Counted from the first letter of the stretch, positions 1 through 50,982 are shown. The stretch is DNA of 64,000 bases from Leptobrachium leishanense (GCA_009667805.1 CM019065.1:20673822-20737821); one strand, 5' to 3'. The notes: a model not told the origin generated them from the letters alone. A program made the numbers and translations.

Positions 1-2019
1 CAATAACATATCAAACCCTAGAAACTTTTGGAGAACCATAAGTAACATACAAGCACCCCCAGTCCCAGCCGGCTGCTGTAAAAGTAAACAACCAAACCCT
101 GCAACACCCCCTAGATGTAGCAAATGCCTTTAATGATTATTTTGTTGGACGCACCACCACTTTGATAGCCAAGCTAGGAAATGACATGCAATCAGAAAGG
201 CCTCATGCAGGTCAGGCCCCTCCAACTGTACAAAGTCCCTGTATCAGACAGGAATTCAGTTTTAGACCAGTGACTGTCAGTGTTGTTACTAAACTTCTTC
301 GTAAGCAAAAAATTAAATACCAGTCTGGACCTGATCAAATACCAGCAATGCTGCTGAAAATCAGTGCACCGGCAATTGCAAATCCTGTCGCAACCCTAAT
401 CAATGAATCACTGGCGACTGGATACATACCCAAAATCTGGAAGACTGCAAGAGTGGTACCTATACATAAAAGTGGTGACAGTACTTTGGTATCCAACTAC
501 CGTCCGATATCGTTGCTCCCTGTAATGTCAAAAATTTTGGAAAAATGCGTCTACACACAATTACGTGATTATTATCAATATTGGAACTACTTAACCCCAG
601 ATCAATCCGGCTTTCGTCCAAATCACTCAGCTACAACCGCCCTTTTAAAAGTCTGCAATGATATCCAAGCTGGGATGGAACAAGGAAACTTAACTGGAGC
701 CATCTTCCTTGATTTTGCGAAGGCCTTTGACACAGTAGACCATGGCATCTTGTTAGAAAAACTTAAAAACTCTGGCATTGGGGATCGCACGTTAACCTGA
801 TTTCAATCCTATGTATCCGACCGATCACAATATGTGTCAATTTCTGGCAGCTCCTCCCTCCCCCTCCCTGTCACTTGCGGTGTACCCCAAGGCTCAATAC
901 TCGGCCCCCTGCTATCCACAATATTCATAAATGATCTGCCTAACGTCTGCAAAGCCTCAACTGTACATATGTATGCAGACGACACCATAATCTATACCAG
1001 CAAACCAAATCTCCGGCAGCTGGAAGCCGTGCTGCAAGAACAATTCACAGAAGTAGAAAAGTGGATCAAACACAACAAACTTTTTTTAAATAATGACAAA
1101 ACTGTAACGATGCTCTTTGGAACAAAACCTAAACTACACAAATTGCAAAATCCCCATCTATGTGTTGGGACAAAATCAAATGGCACGCTGACCACAGTCA
1201 CTTCTCTCAAATATCTAGGTATGTGGTTGGACCGTAATCTATCCTTTGGCCCTCACATCGAAAAACTCTCATCTAAACTTTACCCCAAACTAGGCGCCCT
1301 GTACAGAAACAAATCCTGCCTAAACCCCGCGGTAAGAAAGCAGATTGTACAACAAATGCTTATGCCGGCTATTGATTACAGAGATGTACGCAGCCGCCCC
1401 GCAAACACATCTTCAGAAACTTACTACATTGTATAACTCATTCTGCCGTTTTGCATTACAATGTAACTACATGACCCACCATTGTGACATGTTAAAAGAG
1501 CTAAACTGGCCATCGCTGGAATCTAGACGCACCCTTCACCTTTCCAGCCTGGTGTTTAAGAGCTTTTCTGGGAAGCTGCCACCCTATCTCAATAGACTGC
1601 TTCCCCCCAGCAGCTCCCTCATCCTATAACCTCCGATCCAGGACCAGCACCTTACTTGCAATACCACAATACAAAAAGACAGTGGCTCGATCCTCATTTT
1701 CCTACAGAGCACCACAATTATGGAATAACCTCCCAGACACCATTAAATCTTCCAGTCTTATGTCACTCAAGAGCTCCTTACTAACATACCTCAATACAGA
1801 ATGCACCTGTAAACATGTAACATAATGACTATTTCCTACATATTTATTTTCTGTTAATCTGTATATTTGTGTTGTTTTTTTAATATTTTGCATTGTATTA
1901 CTTTGTATTTCTGTAACTGTAACACTTCAATGTTCTTGAACCCAGGACATACTTGAAAACGAGAGAAATCTCAATGTATCCTTCCTGGTAAAATCCTTTA
2001 TAAATAAATAAATAAAAGG
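1..2019 (+). mobile_element. Non-LTR retrotransposon (CR1/L2/Rex1 group), 5'-truncated
   Basis: The left edge enters the element mid-sequence. It reads through a reverse transcriptase, a C-terminal region, an AT-rich 3' UTR and a simple tail of AAAT units at 2000-2017. The last unique stretch before the tail, about 1955-1995, includes TCAATGTATCCTTCCTGG. The same 3' end recurs inverted at 44738-44925 and is the evident source of the tandem array at 49004-49375. The tail type and reverse transcriptase motifs place it in the CR1/L2/Rex1 assemblage; I cannot settle the clade by eye. Confidence 0.85.
162..1629 (+). pseudogene. LINE reverse transcriptase, broken
   Basis: This is the ORF2-type reverse transcriptase of the LINE. 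The fingers region has a typical NYRPISLLPVMSKILEK block and an FLDFAKAFDTVDH block carrying the first catalytic Asp. [13 protein letters not shown] block follows, then YADD at about 972-983 with the catalytic Asp pair. The frame is broken by a TGA at 798-800 and resumes at once in the same frame. It then shifts near 1375, after which a C-terminal segment with a NWPSLESRRTLHL block continues to 1629. No endonuclease domain lies in the window. The copy cannot encode an intact protein. Confidence 0.88.
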
Positions 2020-3150
2020 TCGTTGCAAAATAAGTTGGATGTTCCCTAAGTGCTGTATCAAAGCACATTAATAGAAAGTTATGTGGAAGGGAAAAGTGTG
2101 GAAGAAAAAGATGTACAAGCAGCAGGGTTGACCGCAGCCTGGAGAGGGTTGTCAGGAAAAGGCCATTCAAAAGTGTTGGGGACTTTCACAAGGAGTGGAC
2201 TGAGGCTGGAGTCAGTGCATCAAGAGCCACCACACTCAGACGGATGCTGGGCATGGGCTTCAAACGTCATATTCCTCTTGTCAAGCCGCTCCTGAATAAC
2301 AAACAATGTCAGAAGCGTCTTACCTGGGCTAAAGAAAAACAGTGGGTCTGTGGTCTGTTGCTCAGTGGTCCTAAGTCCTCTTTTCTGATGAGAGCAAATT
2401 TTGCATCTCATTTGGAAACCAAGGACCCAGAGTAAGGAGGAAGAATTGAGAGGCACACACTGCAAGATGCTTGAAGTCCTGTGTGAAGTTTCCACAGTCT
2501 GTGTTGATTTGGGGAGCCATGTCATCTGCTGGTGTTGGTCCACTGTGCTTCATTAAGTCCAGGGTCAACGCAGCCATCTACCAGGAGATTTTGGAGCACT
2601 TCATGCTTCCTTCTGCAGCCGAGCTTTATGGGGTTGCTGACTTCATTATCCAGCAGGACTTGGCACATGCCCACACTGCCAAAAGCACCAAACCTGGTTC
2701 AATGACCGTGGGATTACTGTGCTTGATTGGCCAGCAAACTCACCTGACCTGAACCCCATAGAGAATCTATGGGACATTGCCAAGAGAAAGATGAGAGACA
2801 TGAGACCTAACAATGCAGAAGAGCTGAAGGTCGTTATTGAAGCATCCTGGTCTTCCATAACACCTCAGCAGTGCCACAGGCTGATAGCTTCCATGCCACA
2901 TTGCCGCATTGAGGCAGTAATTGCTGCAAAAGGGGCCCAAACCAAGTACTGAGTACATATGCATGCTTATAATTTTCAGAGGTCCCATATTGTTCTATGT
3001 ACAATCCTTGTTTTATTGATTGCATGGAATATTCTCATTTTCTGAGATTGTGGATTTGGGGTTTTCATGAGCTGTAACAAGAATCTTCACAATTATGACA
3101 AATCACGGTTTGAACTATCTTGCTTTGCATGTAATGTCATATATTAGGAG
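2020..3150 (+). mobile_element. Tc1/mariner DNA transposon fossil
   Basis: A decayed Tc1-like element lies directly behind the LINE tail. Transposase remains run in shifting frames from about 2180 to 2950. They include an HTH-adjacent block (TLRRMLGMGF), a catalytic-core block (WGAMSSAGVGPL) near 2510, the second-Asp block (IQQDLAHAHTAKS) near 2650 and the DLNPIENLWD block near 2750 that carries the final acidic residue. This is the DD34E layout of Tc1 transposases. Several frameshifts make it inactive. No terminal inverted repeats are recognisable, so the outer limits are approximate. Confidence 0.8.
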
Positions 3151-3583
3151 GGAAAGGGGGTGTGAGGATCCGGAGGACAAGCAACAGTAGTGCACTGTTG
3201 GCCTGCTCTACGGTGGGTGCCCGCTCAGGTCTCACAAGGTTTTAGCTTGCTTGTGCAATTACAGGAATGAATGCTCCATATGCAAATCAGTCTGCTCTCA
3301 CCCAATGAGGGTGGCCAGTACTGACTGCCAAGGACGTCATCCCTGCACGAGAGGTGCAGCAACCACCGACGATCGTTTCGGCCTTGTTGATGACCCTCAG
3401 CCCAAGGTCATTGCAGCCCACCAGACCTTAGCAGATGTGTCCAATGGTCAGTCTGAGCACGACATCAGCCAATTCATCTCAGTTCAACATGCTAATTCTG
3501 GATACAGAGGCACATGGCAAGGGACATGAGGTACAGAGATTCTTGTCAAGTAGGTCAAGGGACTCATGGCAGAGGGGGTTGGG
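3151..3583. other. Intergenic DNA, V2R 3' flank
   Basis: I see no gene here. From about 3390 the sequence matches 63205 onward (for example CAGACCTTAGCAGAT and GACATCAGCCAATTCATC), so it belongs to the duplicated V2R 3' flank. 3251-3530 has a short open frame but no recognisable protein, and the right-hand copy does not keep it open at the same length. Confidence 0.6.
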
Positions 3584-3586
3584 TAA

Positions 3587-3792
3587 GGCCGGGTGCACAC
3601 GGGACGTTTTCTTTAACGCACATTACGTGCGTTAAAGAAAACCGGCGTCGCACTCGACAGTGATGATGCGCTAGGATTCGCGTTGACAGAGGATGGAGGA
3701 TCGCGCGGGGGGTTGGCGGGCGTCGAGTGCAACGCCATTTTTTTTAATGCACGTAGTGTGCATTAAAGAAAGCGTTCCGTGTGCACCCGGCC
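3587..3792. mobile_element. Harbinger-type MITE, TAA target duplication
   Basis: A 206-bp non-coding element with terminal inverted repeats beginning GGCCGGGTGCACACGG and flanked by TAA on both sides (3584-3586 and 3793-3795). A 3-bp TAA duplication is the hallmark of PIF/Harbinger insertions. The arms also carry matching TTTAACGCAC-type inner repeats. The paralogous flank near 63385-63410 lacks it. Confidence 0.8.
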
Positions 3793-3930
3793 TAAAGGGA
3801 CACATGGCAGAGGAGATGGGGTAAGGAGCCCATGGTAGAGAAGGTAGGGTAAGGCTTTGGGAACCTGGTCCTGTAGTTTTAATTTATCTGCATTTGTTTC
3901 CTTTTAAGAGACGAAACAAAATGCAATTCC

Positions 3931-4610
3931 CCGCTTCACTGCTAAGGACGCGCTCAGCGCGTCCAGCCAAGCGTTGACTTGACTGCTAGGGATGTCCTGA
4001 CCGCGTTCTATGATTGCAGTGACGACCGGCCGGTATTTTGGCCGATCGCTGCAGCCTCCCTGTGCGGGCTGACATCTTAGATGTCAGTCAAGCCTCCAGG
4101 ACCCTGGCTGGCATGATTAGCGTTTATTCCAGGTGGCACACACACCGCCCCCCCCCCCCCCGCGGGACAGCTTCTTTTTTTTTAATGCAGCAATATTGTT
4201 CCCATTTCAATTATAATGTGAACAATGAATTTTTCTATGGGAAGTGTTTGCTAAATATCTCATAATTTCCCCCCCAAAAAATGTAACGAGCCCCATTTCT
4301 AATTTGTTTAACAAGCGCACCCCATAGAAAATATAAAAGCAAAGGCTCGGATGATAAAATGTGAAAAAAAATACTTTACACGCTGTAGATGATTGAAAAT
4401 TCAAATTTTATTGCATTTATTGTTATAAAAATCAGGCAAGACATAATATAATGATATATTATAAATCTGCCGAGTCTGCTGGAAAAACTATATATAATTT
4501 GTCTGGGTCGTATAATAAAACGTGACTTCAAATCGCATTTAAATATGATGAGCAAAAGCGGACAAAATGAGCTCAGCACACAGGGGTGAAATGGCTCAGC
4601 AGCGAAGTGG
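3931..4610. mobile_element. TTAA-target (piggyBac-type) MITE
   Basis: A 680-bp element with terminal inverted repeats of the form CCSCTTCACTGCTAAG and its inverse CTCAGCAGCGAAGTGG. The right side is followed by TTAA (4611-4614); on the left the corresponding bases are TTCC. The right-hand V2R flank shows the empty site as AATGCAATTAAAGTATC, so insertion was at a TTAA. The interior shares an AT-rich stretch (about 4190-4560) with 23130-23570 and in part with 7080-7350. Confidence 0.85.
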
Positions 4611-4708
4611 TTAAAGTATCATAACTGAGTTGAATGTTCTGATTTGATACAATGAAATAACAATCACATAAACACAAGCCCAGTATGAGATGGGTTTTCA
4701 CGTTCTCT

Positions 4709-42960
<38,252 letters not shown>

Positions 42961-44179
42961 AGAAGAAATGGTCGGTCTAAGAGAGAGACAGGTGAAAATA
43001 GAAAAGGGAGAGACGGGTGAAAATAGTATGGAATTAATTAATTCATCTTGTATCATAAAGGGACTTTTTATCACAATCACAAAAATAATATTGTTTATTC
43101 TAGTAAGCGTGAGAATCAAAGCCGCCTGAAAGTCGCTGGGCGATTCATCAATAAATGTGTCACTTTTTCATTATGTTGGATTTATATTCTTCTATAAAAT
43201 AATGGGGATTCCACTGGTTTGCTATGAACCTATGTTACTGATTCTTCTCTGAATCTACTGAATGGCCGGATATCATCCAGTCTCTATTACACAGGTTTAA
43301 AATACACTTTCACATGAAATAAAAGGGTGAATTAAAAAATGAACATCTCTCATAATATAGAAAAGTACAGGGAAACCCCAAATCTGATGATGTTCAAACA
43401 CCAATCAGCACTCAGATATTTCTCAACGTTGAGATAAACCTCTTCAACATCGTGACCCAAGTCATTTTAAACCTTTACAAAAAGTTCATGCACATCTTGT
43501 CCTGCAGGTCGGTCATTCTAAACCTTGAGTAAGACCTGTCTGTGGGTCGAAATCTCACAGTTTGTGCAGCTATAAATGGCATATTGCAATTCAGAAATTC
43601 TAGAGCAGTGTTTGTTTGCTTTGATACGTTTGGAATGTGGCAGATCCTGAGGTTAGTTGTAGCATCGCTATAGCAGGAGCTCCCTCACAACATTGTCGTT
43701 ATGTCTGCACAATGTGTTTAACACATAATTAAAGAGCAGGACAAACACAATGCCTCGTAGATCAGTAAGAGAGGAAGCTGATGGACAGATATGCCGTGTG
43801 ACTTGTTGTGGGGTCATACAGGTGCAGGGAAGATCCAGATTACAATTGTAAGAAAATGCATGAAATCTGATATGGGAAATTCTTAGTTTTTACAATCAGA
43901 ATCCTTCCCTCCTTTTATCCCATAATTTCAGTGCTGCCAACTCTTGAGTTTGTGCTTGTTCATTGCAATTTATAGATTTAATGACTCTACCGCCGGACTT
44001 TTTCAGCGCAGTATTTATTGTTGGTATCTGCCTGAAGCTATAATAAAATATAGCAGAATGCATTACTGTCATTTATCTTAAATGTCTTCATTTATGTTAA
44101 AATATGTGAAATTTAATTGTAAAATTTAAAATGTGAATTTTTAAAAGAAATTAACTACAGAATGTTAGAATTAATAGAC
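42961..44179. other. Upstream region of the V2R gene
   Basis: This holds the promoter of the minus-strand V2R if there is no distant non-coding exon. I see no strong TATA box at a sensible distance, no CpG-rich stretch and no mobile element. AT-rich throughout. Confidence 0.45.
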
Positions 44180-44545
44180 ACGGAATAGACCATAAGAGTC
44201 ATACAATGAATCAGTCTGATCAGTAACAGAATGTCAAGTGACAGTTAAGTAATATGGAATGAATGAAATAACATGATCAGTGACAGAATGGTAAATAATA
44301 TAATGAAATAACCTGGAATAATAAGAAATAGTATGATCAGTAATAGAGTGAATAAGCTTAGAAGGATCCTTAACTGAATGTTCAGAAAGGAACGAGCAAT
44401 AATATAATGAATTAACAGAAAATGAGCTGCAACAGAATGATAAATATTGTAATCAATTAACAGAATGATAAATATTGTAATCAATTAACAGAACATGATC
44501 AAAAAGAAAATGATAAGTAATATAATAAATTAACCTAGAATGATC
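44180..44545. repeat. Decayed tandem repeat, GATCAGTAACAGAATG units
   Basis: Irregular repeats of about 30-40 bp around ATGATCAGTRACAGAATG and AATATAATGAAWTAAC. Two units near 44440-44490 are identical (AGAATGATAAATATTGTAAT). Similar units reappear at 45460-45640. Confidence 0.65.
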
Positions 44546-44737
44546 GTACAGGTCATGTGACCCAGCAGTCAGAGCCTCAAATCGAGTCCTATGGACACCA
44601 TGGAGGGATGCCTGAGGTGGTCTTAGCGCTGCCTCGAGCATCCTGCGGCTTATCACTGCATTGCGGGGCAGGCTGCTTTATCAGCGACTGCCCTGTGACA
44701 TGGAGCTAAAACGGGGAAGCTAAGGAGAAACCTGTAA

Positions 44738-44925
44738 ATTTATTTATTTGCAATTATTTTTATTTGCAAAGGATTTTACCAGGAAGGATACATTGAGATT
44801 TCTCTCGTTTTCAAGTATGTCCTGGGTTCAAGAACTTTAAAGTGTTACAGTTACAGAAATACAAAGTAATAAAATGCAAGAAATTAAAAACAAAACACAA
44901 AAATACAGATTAACATATCATGGGA
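44738..44925 (-). mobile_element. LINE 3' end fragment
   Basis: The inverse of 1835-2017, including GGATTTTACCAGGAAGGATA and the AAAT tail (at 44738). Only the 3' UTR is present, a heavily 5'-truncated copy of the LINE family at the left edge. Confidence 0.85.
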
Positions 44926-45988
44926 GGGGCTAACACCTTGGGTTAATTAGGGTGATTTGCAAAGTGGAAGCAGCAGGAAAGTAAGCTACAAATTTCAGAC
45001 CAGCACTGGGTGGGTGGGTGGATGGGGAGGGCGGGAGGGACAGCAGAGTCCAAACGCAAGCGCTGTGGCAGTGGGTGATATGAACTAGATTCAGGTCTGT
45101 AGGAGAAAGAGGTCATTGAGTTAGGGCATGTGGTCTGTTGAGGGAAAGTATATTTTACGACATGGGGGAGGGGCAACCATTTGAGAGCATTTGTTTAAAA
45201 AAAGCAGAGTATACATTCAACATGAAAAGAAACAAAAAACAAACAGCCAAAATATTAATAGATAGATGCAAGCATAAAATATTAACAGTAGGATTAAAGT
45301 TGAGATTGTGGATTAGAATTGCAGATGACATGTTGATCGCTGGTACCTTTTTAAAATGCAGAGTCCAAACGCAAGCGCTGTGGCAGTGGGTGATATGAAG
45401 CTTTTCTTCCTTTGTGTCCCTGTTTTAGCGGGCAGTGTGTAATACTATCCAGACAGATCAGTAACAGAATGTGCTGCAAACATCAAGTTGACATAAAATG
45501 ATGGGTAATAGAAGTTTCAGTAAAGGAATGGTCGGTGACAGAATGAATAGACCGTAACCAAAATAAGAATAATCAATAGACAAGGAAAGATCAGACAGAG
45601 AATTATCAGACAGACGTTTGAGTATTATCAGGTGGTGACAGGATCGTGCACCTCTCAGATATTGTATCTTACTCGCTCTCTCCTCATTCACTGAGTGTAA
45701 CCAAGCAGCAGCATTTCCCAAAGAAGCTGTTTATAAAGCAACGGATATGTTCAGCATTAACCCCTTATACGCGTTAAGAAGTGACAGGTTCTCCAGTGGG
45801 ATATTCGTGTGAGTGGTCTGTGGAGAGACAGCATGTTATATCAATGGTTCCACAGGGGGTTCCAGGCTGTACCCTAAGGCTTGGCCATCCTGCGCTGTGA
45901 TAGCTGTAACATGGGGAATTTAACATCTCACTCCTGAGACTAAAAGACTTATCAGTGAATAATATGCAGATCTATGTCATCCCTGAAT
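44926..45988. other. Intergenic, few features
   Basis: A block of about 30 bp (GAGTCCAAACGCAAGCGCTG...) occurs at 45045 and again at 45361, a local duplication. 45460-45640 carries decayed CAGTAACAGAATG repeats. No gene seen. Confidence 0.5.
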
Positions 45989-46088
45989 ATAGCAACTAGA
46001 GTTTTGAAGTAAACCAATATAAACCTTTATATGCGTATTGTTTAATAAAGATTAAGTTTTATATTGGTTTACTTCAAAACTCTTGTTG
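45989..46088. repeat. Inverted repeat
   Basis: Arms of about 27 nt (AGAGTTTTGAAGTAAACCAA at left, its inverse at right) around an AT-rich loop. Likely a small foldback element. Confidence 0.75.
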
Positions 46089-46405
46089 TTGCTGTTACCA
46101 TCAAGGGTTACCCCTACGAGGGTCTTCAAGGTTACAGTATTAAATTGATAAATTTATAAAAATACACCAGGATCTAATGTGTTGTACATCCCTGATAACA
46201 CAATCACCGCTTTATGTCATTGTGTGGATTATATGAATGTGATTGAAATTTCAATCATTTACAGTATGTAAATATGTTTTTCCACATATTATCATCCAAT
46301 CCTTTATGGTTATATATGGTTATATTTTCTATAAAAACAGAAATGGAGAATCTGTTACTTACTTATTGTGAAATATGCAATTTTAAACAGAACTGAAAAA
46401 AAACA

Positions 46406-46999
46406 AGGGCCACATTACAATTGTCTCGTTTAAACGGGGACGCTAGGGAGAAAAAACTGCGCCTGCATCCCTGTTTCAGCACGATATTACAATGCAGGCG
46501 CTTAAAAAGCTGCCTGCATTGTTATTAGGCGCTAAGCCCCAGGATGCCGCCGCACGCATCTCCTCCATGGAGTCCATAGGACACATAGGTCACATGACCT
46601 GCCGTATCTCTCCTCGCGGTCCTTGTCGTGGGATAGGAGGTGAGTATCTGATTATTTTTGGGGTGGTTTCTGCTGGTGCTAACGGATTCTGCAGCAGCGA
46701 AATCCATGAGCACAAAGCCCTGGCTGTGGTTAACTTTCTGCTATCTGCAGCCGGACGTTAATTATCATTAGTATATCGTAATACTAACGCCAATTAACAC
46801 TTTGCGCTCCCCATGTTATGTATAGGGAGCGCAAAGTCCAGTAACCTCTCGCTGAAAAGCGCAAGACAGCAAACAGTAACTTGTTTTTAACCCATTAGCG
46901 TTTGGATTGTGATATGGTGCAACTGCATTAGGGCCACCAGTGCTAACGTTAACGCTCACGCAGGTGAGTGCTAGCGTTAGCACCGAGTATGTAATGTGT
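46406..46999. mobile_element. MITE, GGGCCACATTACA termini
   Basis: The terminal inverted repeats are GGGCCACATTACAAT and inverse TATGTAATGTGTCCCC. The interior carries the ATGTTATGTATAGGGAGCGC and CTAACGTTAACGCTCACG blocks shared with 49922-50982 and 62920-63085. Non-coding. Confidence 0.7.
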
Positions 47000-48711
47000 C
47001 CCCAAATGTTTTTCACTTGTATTTTGTTGTGTTTTGCACATGAATAATATGACTCTGTAAAACACTGTCCTTGCTCCCAGCGTGGGAAATGAGAAGGTGA
47101 ATAATGGCAGCAGCATTGTTCATATTATATGTGTAAAGTGGACAATGCTGCTATCTTATAAAAAAAATCCTGCATTTTTTGAATTTTTTCTCAATTTCCT
47201 TTATTATTTTACTTTTAAAAGGTCAAGTTTCCAATCAATGGACAGGCCAGACTCTGGTCTTTCTAACGGCACCTTATATTACCTTGTGTGGTGTTATTGG
47301 ATAACCTAGTTTCAGGCTTTTCCATTGACAACTAATATGACCTTGTGGGTCATACAGGGGTCCAAATAAACCCTGTATCACCTGTATGGGATTTCCCTGT
47401 TGGCCAGGCAGAATAAAATCACATGCGCGATGACTCCCAAAGCCAGGAGGGGAGGCAGTCCTACGGTGATGGCTAACTTCCAGAATGTCTGCATGTATGG
47501 ATTAATGAACAGAGCAGCGCCACGCTGAGAGTTAGTGATGAGTGTGCATTACTGATCAGTGCAAACACCCAGGCACTTGGTCTGATAATCTTGTTCTTTT
47601 CAGGGTATCTGGGACCTTGGATTTATTGAAAGCATTAGCTGATAAAACCTTAATATCTTATTTTACAGTAGAATAAAAAAATGTGTCACGGACCGCTATA
47701 CCCAACCGGGTCACATTTGTTAATGTCGCTTCCATGCCGGATCCCCATTCTCCCACCAGCAGTCTATTGTGTCTCTCTTCAGCTTTAAGTCAAAACTTAA
47801 CGATGGGTACACGCAAATAGCTGTGGTAGCATCCCCAAGAAATGAGGCAACATACAAATCTGGAGGTTTAGATAGAACAGACAGCTAACCCAGGGAGTGA
47901 GCCATTAATGAAATACAATATGCAATGCCTGGCTAAGGCTGGCAGCCAATGGGAATTGACACTCTGGCTTCTACTGCACTTCATCATATTCCCTCCCCTA
48001 GAAGTCTACTCTTAGTGCTCTGAAGTTTCTGCTCTGCGTGTCAGAGTCTGGAACATAATTAGACCAGGGACAGATAATGGGATTAGTATTGCTCAACATT
48101 TGGCAAGCAAGATAGAACAATATACATTCAAACCTATAACAGATACAGACACATTCCAGATAGGGGGAGTTGGAAGAGGCTAAGGGGCTGCACAGAGTAA
48201 TGCTATCAGCAGATAGACAATAATGATATCAACAATAGCAGTATTCATACATAATAGAGATTAAACAAAGACTTTAAGATAGTAGAAGGCAGAAAGACCA
48301 TATAGAACAACAGGCCTCCACCTCCAAAAAGCATCTCTTGGTCAATGTACTCCAGGTTCAAAGTGACGTACATCACATACAGTATCTCCCTCTTTTATGG
48401 GAGACTAACCTGGGAGAATACCCTAAACAGGATGTTCTCTAGGTTAGTCAGGATTACAGTCTTTCCCATCTCAATGCCAAAGCAATGTCCATAAGGAGTC
48501 CCTGAAAATAAGTCACTCCCCCAGCCATCTCCCGTATGTTGTATCTGCCACTAGGGAGAAGTGCCAACTGCACCATCTCCCGGTACTCCCGTCAGTCGCT
48601 GGGGAGAGTATTATTTGGCTGGCGACTCCTTGGAAAAGGGTTGGGGATCTTGGCTGACTGCACAGCATCCCATGAGCCCACAGGTTGAAAGTTGACAGTG
48701 TAAATATCCTC
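47000..48711. other. Intergenic; possible old LTR-retrotransposon remains
   Basis: TGTCACGGACCGC at 47692 could start an LTR, and 48300-48711 plus 49656-49810 read on the minus strand as short protein-like pieces around the hAT insertion at 48712. No frame is long enough and I recognise no domain. Confidence 0.35.
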
Positions 48712-49647
48712 TAGGGATGTGCGTTTCGGGTTTCAGAAATTTCCAAAAATTTCCCGATTCGTGCATTCGGATTCGGCCGAATTTCCGGAAAATTTCAGAT
48801 CCGAAAACGGTAGATCCGAACAAATTTTCGTGCCGAAACGAAAACTTTTCAGAGTTTTCGAATGGACTAGAAATGTGTAAAATCGAAATTCATTTTCGTT
48901 CCATTCGTGATTTTGGCTCCATTCCTGATTTCGGTTCCATTTCAGTAAATTCGGACATCGTATTTATATCGCTGATTCTGTAATTAAATTTTGTATCATT
49001 CCCATCTCAATGTTTCCTTCCTGGAAAACCAGAAAAATCTCAATGTATCCTTCTTGTAAAACCAGAGAAATCTCAATGTATCCTTCTTGTAAAACCAGAG
49101 AAATCTCAATGTATCCTTCTTGTAAAACTAGAGAAATCTCAATGTAGCCTTCTTGTAAAACCAGAGAAATGTCAATGTATCCTTCTTGTAAAACCAGAGA
49201 AATCTCAATGTATCCTTCTTGGAAAACCAGAGCAATCTCAATGTATCCTTCTTGTAAAACATGAGAAATCTCAATGTATCCTTCCTGGAAATCCAGAGAA
49301 ATCTCAATGTATCCTTCCCGGGAAACCAGAGAAATCTCAATGTATCCTTCTTGTAAAACATGAGAAATCTCAAATGGCAGAATTATCGTATCGGCAGAAT
49401 TATCGTATCGTATATTTATCGTATCCGAAAAACCATTAGATTACGTCAAAACGAATAGACACTTTGAAACGAGGAGAACAGACGTTCCGAAAAACACGAA
49501 AATTTCCAAAATCACGAAAAAAAAGTCGATACGAAAAATGAAACGAACCGAAACGAAAATCGTCCGAAACGAGTCGAAACAAAAATTTACAAAATCCGAA
49601 CGAACCGAACCAAATGGAACGAAAAAAAAAATCGGTGCACAAGCCTA
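48712..49647. mobile_element. hAT-type element with perfect 8-bp target duplication
   Basis: Begins TAGGGATGTGCGTTTCGG and ends GTGCACAAGCCTA, flanked by ATATCCTC on both sides (48704-48711 and 49648-49655). The body is rich in TTCGG/CCGAA inverted motifs. It carries a 33-bp tandem array derived from a LINE tail. No transposase. Confidence 0.88.
49004..49375. repeat. 33-bp tandem array derived from a LINE 3' end
   Basis: About 11 units of AGAAATCTCAATGTATCCTT followed by CTTGTAAAACCAG. The unit matches the last unique sequence of the LINE at 1968-1999. As 33 is 11 codons, the minus strand is open over the array, which is not a gene. Confidence 0.9.
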
Positions 49648-49655
49648 ATATCCTC

Positions 49656-49918
49656 CTGTGGTTGGGTCCAGAGTACATTGTCTCTTTGCTCTGCTGCTGG
49701 CTCCTTGCCTGGGGGTGTGGTGATCTCCTCTGGCGATGTGAGACTGTTCTCCTCTCTCCCAAGATCCGGCACTTCAGAATGAGGACAGAGACCAGTCACA
49801 CCATGCCTCAACCAGTGGCGACTCTAGGAACAATATTTAGGGGGCACATAGGATACCACAGTCATAACTGGGGGGGCACTAATAATTTTCACCATTAAAT
49901 CATACCACTGAATAAAAC
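49656..49918. other. Intergenic
   Basis: Continuation of the sequence interrupted by the hAT element. No recognised gene. Confidence 0.4.
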
Positions 49919-49921
49919 TAA

Positions 49922-50982
49922 GGGCCATTTCACCCGGTGTGAGCTAAAACAGCATCACTAAAGGAAAAATTTAGCGTGAGTAGTTAAAACATAGTGCCTG
50001 ACGACCTACTAACAGATCACCTTGTCCGCGGTAGTCCATGAACAAGGTCGTTTAGCACACGCTAGGGAAACTAATGCGGTTGTGTACAGGATAGAACTGT
50101 TTTTTTTCCAGTGCAGAGTGCCGGGCCATACCTATCCCCCGCCCTCACAAGCTTGAATATGAACACATCCAGTAAATAACCTCTCACCCCTGCATTATTA
50201 AAATCCTCCACGGTGGTCTTATCATCCATGTTTTGATGCACACATATATTAAGGCTGATGGGCATTGCATGATAAATGCCACCCAGCAGCATGTAGAATC
50301 ATTACACTGTATTTAATAGATCCAAAAGGAAGGCCAGGTGAGTGACACAAATTTCCCTGCTGCAGCATATAAATAATACATGTTTCAGGGCAAGACTTAT
50401 TCATGTGTCCCTTTAAACATGGTCCACACAGTCACCCTAATAATCAACCGCTTCCATACTATGAATAACCCCCAGCATAAAATGTTTAAAATTAGGCAAT
50501 ATATTAGAATTTGGATATATGTGGATAAAGGATACATTTATAATAGAGCCTACTGCAACAGCAATGACATTGCTGACCAGATCCATTACTATGGTGTATG
50601 GGGCCAAGAGAACACCTGTGCTGCATTCCTTTCAATTGCCTGTTAATTGCCTGTTAATTTTGGGCTAGGATCTGTTTTTTCTGTCTTTTTGGAATTAGCA
50701 CCATGGTTGAGTAAAATGTTGCAATTAGCACCCCTCAAAAAATTAGCATTGGCACCAATTGATCTGTTAAGCTACAAAAGCGCTCGAGATCTCTAGCGCT
50801 CCCCATGTTAAGTAAAGGACGCAGAAAGTACGCGCTACAAATCACTAATAGAGGCACGCTAAGTGATTTTTCCTGTAGTGGGAGGCAAACAATCTGTTAG
50901 TCAGACGCTAGACTCCATTAACCTGGCGCTAACGCAAAACCATGCCGACGCTAGGGTTAGCTCACACCAGGTAATAGTGCCC
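49922..50982. mobile_element. Harbinger-type non-autonomous element, TAA target duplication
   Basis: The ends GGGCCATTTCACCCGGTGTG and inverse CACACCAGGTAATAGTGCCC are flanked by TAA (49919-49921, 50983-50985). The inner part pairs AGCTAA with TTAGCT. It shares the CCCCATGTTAAGTAAAGGA block with 46406-46999. Non-coding. Confidence 0.72.

Noticed and set aside
44560..44690. tRNA or tRNA-derived SINE
   Set aside because: A CAAATCGAGTCC stretch resembles a T-loop, but no cloverleaf, A box or acceptor pairing can be formed around it.
49128..49373. Lys/Phe-rich 11-residue repeat protein on the minus strand
   Set aside because: It comes from the 33-bp array derived from a LINE tail.
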